From NCBI RefSeq assembly GCF_037975245.1, contig NC_092578.1, positions 19,195,321 to 19,259,320 of the forward strand: a DNA stretch of 64,000 bases, written 5' to 3'. The translations under genes were made by a program, and so were the position numbers. The notes under the pieces are model-generated. The model was not told the origin of the DNA, searched no databases, and saw only the letters and a list, made by a program, of their open reading frames with translations. Source of the stretch: Apostichopus japonicus (taxonomy: Eukaryota > Echinodermata > Holothuroidea > Aspidochirotida > Stichopodidae). This document shows positions 46,738-57,694 of this stretch, in pieces; position 1 is the stretch's first letter; every line of letters starts with the position of its first letter.

Positions 46738-47241
46738 TTAACTGTAATAGGGCGCGAAATTCGTCGATAAGTTCGCAGACAGTCATCAGAATAGGCGAAT
46801 TAACCTTCGCCAGACTGTTTGAGTGAGCCCTAGAAAGTGCAAAAGAAGGGCCCGAAGGGGGAATGATAACATCTTTTGTTGATTGAGGGGGGGGGGGGGT
46901 TACACTCCCAGGCAAGTCAGATATCATACTGATCATCTTTGAATACTGACAGAAAGAGCATAGTCTATTCAGATTTTTAAAGAGAATTATCGATGACTTT
47001 TTCAGTGATCTGTTTTATCGTTAATAATACCAGTATGTGGAAATAACATAAAACGTCAGCTAACTAGAGTGACCATCTGTACCCTACATTGCTGACACAA
47101 TACCCGATGTGCCACAGTTTGTCATGCAAACTGTTGGTATGTCTTTTGTACTAGCTTAGTCTGCCCCACCAATCAGACATTTCGCCCCCCCCCCCTTGCC
47201 CCCCCCAGATGGAAAAGTCTGGCTACGCCACTGCAAGTCTG

Positions 47242-48509
47242 GTATATAGGCAAATTCGGTATACACACAAAATTACAGGCGCGACGACGCTCCATGAGTA
47301 GCAGTTCCCTGGACGCACCAATAGAAAAAAAATTGAGGCATGTGCAATAAATCTTCCTATGTAATATGTTATGTTGTTAACAATGTTATATTTTTGATCT
47401 TAGTTGCTACAGAATACCGATACTGTATCAGCTTATAGGCAGGGACGTACCTAAGACTGGTAGGACTAGGATTGGGGTTGTAGAGTAAAAAAAAAATCGA
47501 TTAGGGTTAGTCTTTAAAGCCCATAAATTACGACTGCGGCACAAACTCGATTGCGCACGAAACGCAAAGTTTTCTTTTGCAGCCGTGTTATCGTGTCCGA
47601 TCTTACGGTCATAATATGACGTCATGTTGAAATACAAACAGAAGGTAGGCTAAACAAACAAAGTTAGAGATATCAGTTGTCATAAATGAAAAGAGTTGAA
47701 GTAAAAATGATTAAATAAGACTTGCAACTTGTAATACATGCATGACATCATATAGATTCTTACTTTCCTATTTCAATTTTTAACTCTCAATTAAACTGAA
47801 TATTCACAGAAGCCCGGAGTGCCACTGTTCGACAATTATTCACTGTTATTGCACCGAAAAGAGACTGGGGAGAGGAGAACTTTGTCATGTGTACTTCTTT
47901 TGATATCACTGGCATGTGACATGATTCTCAAATGAGATCTAGGTCTACATACCTTCTACATAAAATACGCGTTCTTCACATTATGTGCAAAATGCGCTTT
48001 TCCCTTATACCCCTCCCCACGACCGTCACCATTTCCCCATTTCCACTCTACTTTGTAAATCAGACACGCACGCATGATTTCGCCATGAGGGTCGAATTCA
48101 CGATACTGATCTGTATCCGGTGGGAGGAGTCTTAGGGGAAAGGTGGCCCCTTAATTTTCAATATTTGATGGTGCCAAGTGGGAAATGATGGTCGTCTGAA
48201 CCATTCCACCCCTCCCCCCCCCCCCCCAGCGTATGGGCCTGCATATATCTCATTTTTCGAAATGCCCTTGGATGCAAATCGGAGCAATCAGTTACACATC
48301 CATGTACTAAAATTATTTTTTGATCGCTCGTTCTTTTCACAATCGCTTTTGCGATCCCAACATTTCTGATGGTATTATTTCCTCTGTCCCCCGCTTGCTA
48401 CGCCAGTGGTCTGTCCACTATACCCTGATCGGTAGAGAGAGAGAGTTGATTTGTTAAGGTTTTACGGCTCAGTTTCTAACGAATTGGTTTAAGTTGCTCC
48501 GACCACGGC
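47242..48509. other. Intergenic with element debris
   Basis: A poly(C)-containing fragment near 48150-48412 ends CGCTTGCTACGCCAGTGG, like a decayed hAT terminus. No gene is supported. Confidence 0.4.
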
Positions 48510-48692
48510 TTTTTTTTTCAGTTGTGGCTCACTGGCTTGTTTTCCCTACTTCATTGCTAGAGCACCAAGCACAATAGCAGTAGGTTCCATTTTTTAAGTC
48601 TTCGGTATGACCCGGCCAGGAGTCGAACCCCTAACCTACCGGCTGCAAGTCGGATGTTCTAGCCACTTGACCATGCAGTCGGTCTGAGAGAG
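48510..48692 (-). mobile_element. tRNA-derived SINE
   Basis: On the - strand the head (48692-48609) carries an A box (TGGTCAAGTGGC), a perfect B box (GGTTCGACTCC) and an anticodon-arm-like CCGACTTGCAGCCGG. A body follows (GGAACCTACTGC...GTGCTTGGTGCTCTAGCA), then an A-rich tail at about 48518-48509. The order of head, body and A-tail is diagnostic of a SINE. Flanking duplications were not found. Confidence 0.75.
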
Positions 48693-49439
48693 AGGGGGTG
48701 TGGGGGGGGGGGGAGGGAGTAAACAGTGTAAAGAGGTTGTCGGAACAATTTGCTTTGGTTTTTACAAGCGTTTTATTCATATATGTCAACGTGGAAGAAA
48801 AACAATACCGAGTTTTGAATGACTAAATGTTTGAACGTCTATTAGCCCATGCTCTGAAACGTTTTGGATTACTGAATAATATTCTAACGATTTGTTGATT
48901 TTGAAACTGAAAACGAAATGTAGAGATCATCAGCAAGAATTATGAGCTCGAAATTATCGAAAGCGACAAAATTGTTCTTGTTAAGTTACATAGAAAATAA
49001 ATGACAACATCTAAGGTTCTTTGCCAAGACATTACAGTAAAATATTCAACTTTTGATAAGGGTGTTTAACCAAGCCTCTTACCAATATTACTGGTAACAC
49101 ATATATTTATATTTGAAGGAATTCACTCTAAGCCCCGCCTACTTATTAATATGAATGAGATTCAACAAAAGAAATAGGATTCATCAATTCACTATGTGGA
49201 ATCTACCTGCTAAGTCTGAGAATGATCCCACTTGCCAATTCTGAGTTTGCCTCATTAAAAGTTAATTTTTATTAAACCAGTGTTTAAGCCCCGCCCCTTA
49301 TGAATAGTAATGAGGCCGTAGTCATATGGACATATATATTCGTATCACGGGGTTCACCAGCTAAAGGTCCGCTTGGTTCACGGGCTCGGGGGGGGGGGGG
49401 ACTGGGGCGTATTCTGGTTTAGTTCGGGTAGTCACCTGG
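48693..49439. other. Intergenic
   Basis: TTTAAGCCCCGCC-like text occurs twice (near 49129 and 49284), a short direct repeat. There is a poly(G) run near 49389-49400. No gene. Confidence 0.4.
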
Positions 49440-49738
49440 TGAGGTATCTGTGCCGGTGTATTTGGCGGGTGGAGTTTTCCCGGAGGTAATTGCCTGGGGT
49501 GGGGGGTAATTGTCCGCGGGGGTAAATGTCAAGGGGGTATTTGTCCGTGGGGTAATTGTCTGGGGGGTACTTATCCTAGGGGGTATTTGTCCTCGGGGGT
49601 GTATGTCTGGGGATAGTTGTCCCGGGGGTAGCTATCCTCGGAGGTATTCGTCCTCGGGGGTTTTTGTCCGGGGGGGGGGTGATTGTCAGGGGGGTACTTG
49701 TCCCGGGGGTATTTGTCCGGGGGTAGTTATCCGGCAAC
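49440..49738. repeat. 15-bp G-rich minisatellite, inverse of the array at 43275
   Basis: About 18 degenerate units of GGGGGTATTTGTCCG, the reverse complement of the array 6 kb to the left. The outer flanks also match inversely (GCATATGCGTGACCGGACAA against TATCCGGCAACCACGCATATG). Confidence 0.85.
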
Positions 49739-50138
49739 CACGCATATGTCAGTATGTTTCTGTCATGTAATTTATTTGTAATGCATTCATCTCACAAATA
49801 TTTACTTTCGAACGAGCTTATATAGCTAACCCCTTTCACATTTAAAAGGATGTTTATTCAGTGAGATATAAACGTCTTAATTGATTAATAAGAGAAATCA
49901 TTTGCACAGTAAAGGAGTTGGTAATTTTCTCTGTCATACTTCTATACCCTGCATGCTCAGTGTATAAACTAATTTCAAAGCTATCGACGTTGATTGGGTT
50001 GAGCATGTTGACAATGCAGTTGCCTCTTTATTAATATAGTACAGACAGCCGTCTAATGAGGGTATACCCTTTCATTTACCAGCTACTATTTACGAGTTCT
50101 TTCTCTCATCAGCATAACTCATTCTAAAATATACAATC

Positions 50139-51053
50139 ATGTGTCCGTTTCATCTCTCTTCAATCAAGCCATTTGCATATTCGTTTATGCTTGGTTTATC
50201 TGTTGCGTTAAATTTGATCATTGGAAAAGCAATGATATTGCAGGGTTATAACCCATACGAATTGTCGTTTTTGAGAAGTATCATCCACTTAGCTATAATC
50301 GTTAAATTTTATTCATGGATATGTGCCGCCAATTATACATGGTACGACTTGTTACTATACGTTTCTGCTTCATTTACGGGCGTGGGATCGTGGATTGCGA
50401 TTTTTTCTTCTTTCCGTTACCTTGAAGTTGGCGACGGTACGACGCTGGAAATTGGTGCAACTCTTGTATTTACGGTGCTGATTGGATCTCGTTTCCTTTC
50501 GGAAGACGTCGATAAATACGACATCGCAATTCTTATCGGTGACGTAATTGGTGTGGTCCTTGTGGGTAAGCCTAGTATGGTATTTGGGAATACTGTTAAC
50601 CGCAGCCTACAAGGACACACCCTTGGTGTTATCATTGCGATAGCTTCTGGTTCCCTTTGCGCTGCTAATTTTACGTTGATCAAGGTGATTGTTAAAAGAG
50701 AAGTTTTGAACAAAGAGCTATTTCTAATTTTTCATGGAATTGTCGGGATACCGGTAACAGTCCTTGCTGGTCTATTTTCCGATCCTTGGAAAGTATCCTT
50801 CGATTTCAACGATTGCTTACAGATAATAGCTTACCTAGCTGTATGTTTGGGACAGACTACGTTTCAAGCTTTGGCTTTGGAGGCAGACGATGCCAAGAAC
50901 GTGATAGTTTCAGTCACCATTTCTTGTGTCCTGGCCTATCTTGGACAACTGACAATTTTCAAGGCTCCTGTCGACTGGGTCGGTATTTTGGGTTCCGTTT
51001 GCGTCGTAACAGTCGTCGTTCTTCTTCAATTGAGACAAAATTTGAGGGATTAG
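50139..51053 (+). CDS. SLC35G/EamA-family transporter, intronless, copy 2
   Basis: 304 residues from ATG at 50139. It is collinear with copy 1 over its whole length, with long identical blocks (YLEVGDGTT, VDKYDIAILIGDV, VLVGKPSM, FHGIVGIP, PWKV, ALALEADDAKNV, TISCVLAYLGQL, VDWVGILGSVC). It is a predicted ten-helix EamA-type membrane protein with two internal repeats. It ends with a short basic/acidic tail (RQNLRD). The start follows an upstream AT-rich leader. Copies 1 and 2 are clearly diverged yet keep the same conserved blocks, which suggests both are under constraint. The decayed third copy starts only about 510 bp downstream in the same orientation. Substrate unknown. Confidence 0.9.
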   Translation: MCPFHLSSIKPFAYSFMLGLSVALNLIIGKAMILQGYNPYELSFLRSIIHLAIIVKFYSWICAANYTWYDLLLYVSASFTGVGSWIAIFSSFRYLEVGDGTTLEIGATLVFTVLIGSRFLSEDVDKYDIAILIGDVIGVVLVGKPSMVFGNTVNRSLQGHTLGVIIAIASGSLCAANFTLIKVIVKREVLNKELFLIFHGIVGIPVTVLAGLFSDPWKVSFDFNDCLQIIAYLAVCLGQTTFQALALEADDAKNVIVSVTISCVLAYLGQLTIFKAPVDWVGILGSVCVVTVVVLLQLRQNLRD

Positions 51054-51564
51054 GTTGCTAGGGCTTGTAGGCCTGCGTAACAACACTATATACTTGTTAA
51101 TTTTCCTTTCATTAGTAATCATTTGGGCCTCTCTAAAAAAAAAAAAAAAGCTTTACAATCTATCTTTTCTCACGAAAAACAATCCTTTGTTGTAAGATAT
51201 GAAATTAAGACGTCGCAGTTCTTTACATTATTACATATTTTTACGATTAATGCCGAAAACACTGCCATCGGCCATTCAAAATTGGAAAAAAGACAAAATT
51301 ACCGGTACGCGGCTATTTCACGGTCCTTCAGAGTATCCAAGTTCATTGTATCAAGAATAATTGCAGGTATAGGCTATATAGTAAGCTACATAGCCTAACA
51401 TTCTGTCAAGCAATCAGCTCGATCTACGCTGAACTTGAAGGCAATGCAGATTATACTATTAAGAAGAATAACTGAACACTAGAGAGGGAGGTTTTCGTTA
51501 ATACGGCGAGATTGTTCCTGTACCGCCAAATGCAACATATCTCTCGCAGCTTATCAAACCAAAA

Positions 51565-52475
51565 ATGGCTGGCCGTACTCTCCTCTTTGAAGAGAGGGAC
51601 ATACTCACTTGCATATGGCGTATGTATTCCTATCAATTTTGTAATCGCAAAACAACTGACAATGAACGATTTTAGTCCATTTGAACTAATATTTATGAGA
51701 AGTTTTATCTGTGTTTTGTTCTAGCATTTTCTTCTTGGGAATATATATACTGTCAATTACAAACGCTATGATATGTTTTAATATCTTTCATGTGGATTCG
51801 TGGGATTGGTGTATTATGGATTCTTATGGTTTTCTCTGTGGGTATAATCTTGAAGTAGGCGACAGTACAACGTTAGCCTGTTGGCTCATCGCTTGTATTT
51901 ACGATGCTCTTCGGACATTTCTTCCTTACAGAAGAAATCGATAAAGTCGATATCGCCATTCTCATCGGTGACGTAGCTGGTGTGATTCTAGTTTGTAAAC
52001 CAAGTATGTTATGGACAAAATGTTCATCATCTGCAATCGCAGCTTCTTGGAGCAGTTGTAAAGATCGCTTCTGGATTACTTGACGGTGTTTATTCCATTT
52101 TTGTTAGAAAAATTGCAAAAAAAGGGGAAATTTGAACGTGAAGTTGTTTCAAGCTTTCATGGAATTGTTGGAATTCCTATGACAATCGTAGCTGCTTTAT
52201 TTTCCGATCCTTGGAAAGTCAAATTTTACAATAACTATGTTTTGTCGATAATAGCTTATCAATGTGCATGTTTAGCACAGGTTGCGTTTCAAGCTTTGGC
52301 TTTAGAGGTAGACGATGCCAAAAATGTCGCATTTTCATCGAGTATTTCTTGTGTTGTGGCCTTTATCGGACAAGTGACAATTTTCAAGGCAACAGTGGAT
52401 TGGCTCGCCGTTTTTGGCTCTATTATCATGGTGGCAGCCGTGTTTCTCCTTCAACTGAGACAGGCTTTGGAGTGA
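51565..52475 (+). pseudogene. SLC35G/EamA transporter pseudogene, copy 3
   Basis: An ATGGC(T)GGCCGT at 51565 is homologous to the start of copy 1. Homology then continues in changing frames: GTYSLAYGVCIPINFVIAK and FSPFELIFMRS; FSSWE after a frameshift near 51719; YDMF-stop-YLSCG; LEVGDSTT near 51850; a frameshift near 51890 to LVFTMLFGHF and DIAILIGDVAGVILVCKPSM; a TGA near 52081; then an intact C-terminal part (52122-52475) with SSFHGIVGIPMTIVAALFSD and LALEVDDAKNVAFSSSISC. At least three frameshifts and several stops abolish a full product. The family Gly in VGKPSM is Cys here. An expressed C-terminal fragment is conceivable but unlikely. Confidence 0.9.
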
Positions 52476-53645
52476 GGCAAGCCCCAAGTTCAGAGTCACT
52501 GAATGGGTGTGGATTATATATTATACGTCTGTAAGAGGTGATCTTACTTTATTTAGATGTCCGAGTCTTTAATGTGTTGTGACTATGAGTTCGTTGTCCA
52601 CAAATATATTCCTATATGCCCAAGTTGTGTATAACGTACTACATTATTTGAGTTGTTTAGTATATCAAGTGATTTGTCATGTGTCAGTGCACCCAGTTGA
52701 AACCATTGTTTCTACACTGTACTTTCATGTATTGCTTCAAAGCACTGTTACTGATAGTCTAAGCAGTATGAAAATCATGTTTCTCCCAGATATATAGGTT
52801 ACGAATTGAATTCATATATACCGTCAGTATTCAGTACTTAAAATGTTTTAAATATGGGATAGGACAGTATAGATCGATTGGTATTACTATAGAAAATTGT
52901 CCAAATTGCTGTAACAGGCTATTTTTAATTTAACTGGGAATTTAGAAAAGGATAGACTGGAAGATGACATAAAGATAGAGCCTGACGGGGAGTTCACTGG
53001 TGGAGGTCACTTGAGTGAAATTAGACCAATATATACACTTGAAATAAAACACCAATCAAACTGTACCACCCTCATACTTACTTGCCGACTGAGTGGTGGC
53101 AGCAGTGGGATAGACGCATTTATTACCATTATGTAACAAAACCATACAATCAGAAACCTGAACATATATAGATAAAAGCGGATTTATTTCAAATCTACAT
53201 CGACTCTCAGTTCGATATATTACTCCACGGTGACGTCATCAACATTTTGGCTCTGGTTGTCCAACGATATACGATAGTAGTTAGGCCTATCGCTAATATT
53301 GACGTATTCTTGTCTGATTCAAACAGAAGTCATTGGCAACCGTCACAATCCGTCAAAGTTTGGAGTAAATAATAGAGCATTAAAGTCACAATTTCGCTTA
53401 CATTAAAATTGTTATTTCAAAATAAAGGATAGTAACAGTAATGGAAATTTTCGGATAAATATCGATAAAACTATCCCTGTTCTATGGAAGATCTCAAAAC
53501 AAAACAAAAACGTTGTCTTTACTTTGATAACAAATCTATTATCCCCCGTAGGACCTCTTGCTAGGTCGATCAGGGGTTAAACTTCTTTACTACTTTAGGT
53601 AAGAACTCAAAGCCCAGCTAGTTTTCTTCCGCCCCCCCCCCCCGC
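52476..53645. other. Intergenic between the pseudogene and nested elements
   Basis: AT-rich with no supported gene. Confidence 0.4.
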
Positions 53646-55281
53646 CAGGCTCGTAGCCAGGAATTTGCCAAGGGAGGGGCGAAAATGTAGGCAAACTATC
53701 AGAGCGGTAGATACGGCATTGCAAACTATCTAAGCGTAACGCCACTATGAGTTGGCGCCAGTGGCGTCACCAGACTTTTCAGTCTCGGGGGGCACAGGGG
53801 GGGCACCAGCATTTGATGGGGGGCACTTAGGTGGATACGGATCGCTGTCCTGGGGGAGGGGGCTAAATTCGATCTGAAGATATCTCCGGAAATTGCTATT
53901 TTTGAGGTAATGATTTTAACAACGCGCAGAATTTTGCAGAGGATATGAACCACATGCTGTCGATATTATGCCTAACCCTATCAATAGAACCTACATTTGT
54001 TGAAGTAATGTGTGCATGACCCCCGACTCCTTTCTTGTCCTTCTCGTTTTCTCCCATTATCTATTAAGATGTAACAGGTTCCAGCATCGTTATTGGCTCC
54101 TATCAGGGATCTCACCATGCAATCCAAAGTTGGATCACACATCGAGTATGGCTCAGTATGCAGGTGTGAACATTTGCCATTTGTTCCTACAAGCATCTGA
54201 CCTCAAATGACCTCTGCACCCCTACAAAACAGGGTTAATATATGGGTCCACAAATATAGGCAAGTATGGTGCCTGCGGACCCTCACATTCTCACATTTCG
54301 TCAGCTCCTAACCTGTCAACCTCAGACCAAGGCAACATACTGCAGTACCCTCCCTTCTCACAGCAGGTCCGGATTTTCGGCATTTCACAGGCATCCAATT
54401 CACGAGAGGTAAAAGACACACACAGACAGCAGACAAACACTCTCACCCATATGACAAATGCACACAAAGGCCCACACAAAGGCCCTCAAGGTTAGGGTTC
54501 ACAGCAACGATATTACTCATCGGTCCAGAAAAAATAAAGCGCGTTCTTTCATATTCTGAGGTCAGAATCATGAGAAAGGTCCAGAAATAGTGCTCTCTGG
54601 AGAGTAGGGGTGGCCTACTTTTCAGGAATTTGATTGGAATGCACCTAGTGATTTTCTGAATATTCGTCCTACTTCCTAGGAAATAAAAACACGGCTGCAG
54701 CACAGCCAGAACAGGGAAATTCATTGTTTTGAACGATGAGTCATGTAGCTCGCGAAGCGGACGTGTATAGCCGCTGGTATGGCGTGAGCACTGACACATT
54801 CAATGTAAATATCGACACCTGTTGTGATGGCGCGGGTTACGACTTCGATACCCGACGGTCAAGGATAAACTTTTTCATTTTTTCGCAGCTCATTTGAAGA
54901 AAATACGAATTACTGTGCTTCTTTGTCCTTATGAAAAACCAACTCAGATGATGGGAGTTGAATATAACAAACTATATATATTTTTTTTACTAACCCAAAT
55001 CTCAGATGGGGGGTCACTCGGGGGGGACTAGGTTTTCCAGGGGGCACGTGCCCCCCTGCCCCCCCTTGGCGACGCCACTGGTTGGCGCGAAGCGTACAAG
55101 AAAATTTTGGCTGAAAATGCCTCCCAGATCGCTGGAAATGGCACTTCCCAGGCCTTGTAAGTTGCATCTTAGCATTTTCTCTTTTGAAATTACTAGCGAT
55201 ATCATAAAAATATTAAAACAAAAATTTAAAAAATATGCTCAAGGGGGGCTGCCCCCTTCGCCCCCCTTGGCTACGCGCCTG
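53646..55281. mobile_element. hAT-like element split by a nested insertion (1636 bp overall)
   Basis: It starts CAGGCTCGTAGCCAGG and ends CCTTGGCTACGCGCCTG. The flanks CCCCCCGC and CCCCCCAC match 7 of 8. Its two halves (53646-53758, 55089-55281) join to rebuild the shared module: ACTATCTAAGCGTAACGCCA then GTTGGCGCGAAGCGTACAAG. The right end lies about 170 bp before the CCDC89 start codon. Confidence 0.8.
53759..55080. mobile_element. Nested hAT-type element (1322 bp)
   Basis: It starts CAGTGGCGTCACCAGAC and ends TTGGCGACGCCACTG. The duplication GTTGGCGC (53751-53758, 55081-55088) is perfect and lies within the shared module of the host element. The interior has no transposase. It includes a dispersed CATCTGACCTCAAATGACCT motif near 54193. 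Confidence 0.92.
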
Positions 55282-55461
55282 CCCCCCACCATCGACACAT
55301 GGTCATAATGTCCGACGCGATGAACCAAACATGTGTGAGGAATTTGCCGATCGTTCCGAATTCGGCTATGAATATGTGAATGAATCTGACGGTGACTGTT
55401 AGGATAGCTTCAAGTTGGTCTATAGCCTAATCTCCATGGTTGATGTAAACAGAATCCCGAG

Positions 55462-57597
55462 ATGTCGTCTCATACTAGGAATCCGAAAGACTTAAAAATT
55501 ATGGTTTCAGAGAGTAAAAAGGTAATTAATGTCTTCTGTAGATATCATTTTTGCATTCAAGTCAAAGAATAACGTGTAAGCTTTGACATGCAATTCCGCA
55601 GAAAGCCATGTTCCTTTGATGAATATGAATTTTCGTAGAACAGGTAGGCCTAACCTAGGTTGCTACAGATTTAACTTAGGTTTAACTTATTTTTATAGGC
55701 CTAGGCGTGCAGTCTAGGCCGTAAAATTTGATTCACGTGCCATATTTTCAATTTTTTCAAGATAAACATCACCTTTTGTAAATAAGAAACTAAGCGTAGA
55801 AAATCTGCTAAAGAGTACAAACAAAGTATGACCAAAAAGAGCAGTAACCTTTAAAAGACCAGGTCACTCAAACAGTAGGAGACTTAAGAATATTCCAACC
55901 ACTTTCTGGCCAGAAAAAAACAACAAAACAAACAATTTAATATTAATTACAACAAAACAAACGATTTGATAATAATTACTCAGATGGTAAGGAGCATTAT
56001 GGCTCCCATGACTTTTCAAACTACAGTACCATTCCCCGAGACTAGATTCTGTATGTATTCCCAATTATTTAGCTAACTTTGAACTGATCATGACAATCAT
56101 TGCTGCTTGTAATATTTCACAATCATTTCATGCTAAGAAGTATCTAACTAGTGACAAATGTTACAGCTGTTTCTCCACAGTCCTATCTACAGTTTTTTTA
56201 TCCTCTTCTTACAAAAGGATGTTGACATTATGCAAGAAAACCTTGAAAAGCTCAAAAGTTTCAGTAAAGATGACAAAACAGAAGCCGCGGTGCTGCGTTC
56301 GAGAATTGACGAACAATCGCAGCTCATCTGCATATTAAAAAGACGAGCTGATGATGCTGTTCTGAGAGCCGGCACTTTGGAGAGGGTCAACAGGGAGTTA
56401 GAAAAATTCAGAGAGAATGCTCAGGAAATGTTAGACGTGGAAATGAAGAGAAGCAAAATGTTAGAGAGGCGGTTTGAGGAACTGGCGGAGAATCACGAAG
56501 AACTCATCCGATTTAAAGATGAATACAAGAGGCAGAATGAGCAACTCAGAAAAGAAAATAAACAGTTGCAAGAGGATAATAGTAACCTCTTTTGTAAAGC
56601 ACTTGAGGAGAAAACAGCTCAGATTATTTCGTTAGAGAAACAGATACAAAGTTTGAAAGAACAATGCAGAGAATATGAACAACTTTGCAGGTATTGTTCT
56701 ATTTGTTTTGCTTTTTAATGATTGGAATTGGGATGCATAGAAAGTAGGATAGAAAGTTAGAAGGACACTGAGGTTATGTTTCAGGTTTGCTTGCACCTTC
56801 TTTTCATACTGGCCGTGGAAGCAATATTATATATTCACATGATTGATACCCATGGGTCTTACTTAGAAATCTCTAAGTTAGATCTATATCCAATGAAATA
56901 ACTTAGAGATTTCTAAGTTAGATGGATACCTGTCTATCTAACTTAGTATCTTCGTATCTAACTCTCTCTCTAAGTTAGATCAATACCCATGGATCTAAAT
57001 TAGAGATCTCTTCTGTCTACAACCATTTGGCCTCTCCTATGATGAGAAACTTCACAAATCATTCACTCCAATAAATGCAGTTTTAGTCTTCAAATTATTA
57101 TTCTTCAATAAACACTTGCTTTGAACTGATATTTACAGTCAGTTGAACAACAACCACCGTAGTTTGAGATACCGTACAATTCATTTAGTCCATTAGTGAA
57201 AATTTGATTCCTTCTTTTATAATTTCTGGTATGATATTGTGATTGTTTCTAAGAGACTAGTTTGTTGTTTGGTTGTTCTTATCTCCACAGCCAGTTAAAA
57301 AATGAGATACATGAAAATGAAAGGAATTATCAGTCATCCTTGACGATTCTTCGAGAAAGATTGCAACAACAAGAAGATAAACTACAAGGTAACTTGTGTG
57401 TGGGTTATCATTGATAGAATTTGGTTTTATATGATGAAAGGAGAGAGCGAGTATGGAATGGTTTCACATGAACAGTTAATGAGTGAGTTCATGTGAAACC
57501 AATTAAACTTAATTCAGTTATAGTTAAGGGTCTGCAATCCAGTGCTTTTTGTGAGATGTGTATAATTTAAAAACATATTCTCACTTTATCTCTCTGC

Positions 57598-57694
<97 letters not shown>

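Larger units (their letters stand above)
45498..47233. mobile_element. hAT-type element (1736 bp) hosting a nested GGTGACC element
   Basis: It starts CAGTGGCGTAGCCAGCGGG and ends GTCTGGCTACGCCACTG. The duplication CAAGTCTG is perfect (45490-45497, 47234-47241). Internal frames at 45619-45897 and 46360-46623 resemble no transposase domain I recognise. It hosts the element at 46121-46737. Confidence 0.9.

Noticed and set aside
50417-50713. - strand frame over the second transporter, and the similar one at 41327-41563
   Set aside because: These are shadows of conserved transporter codons on the other strand.
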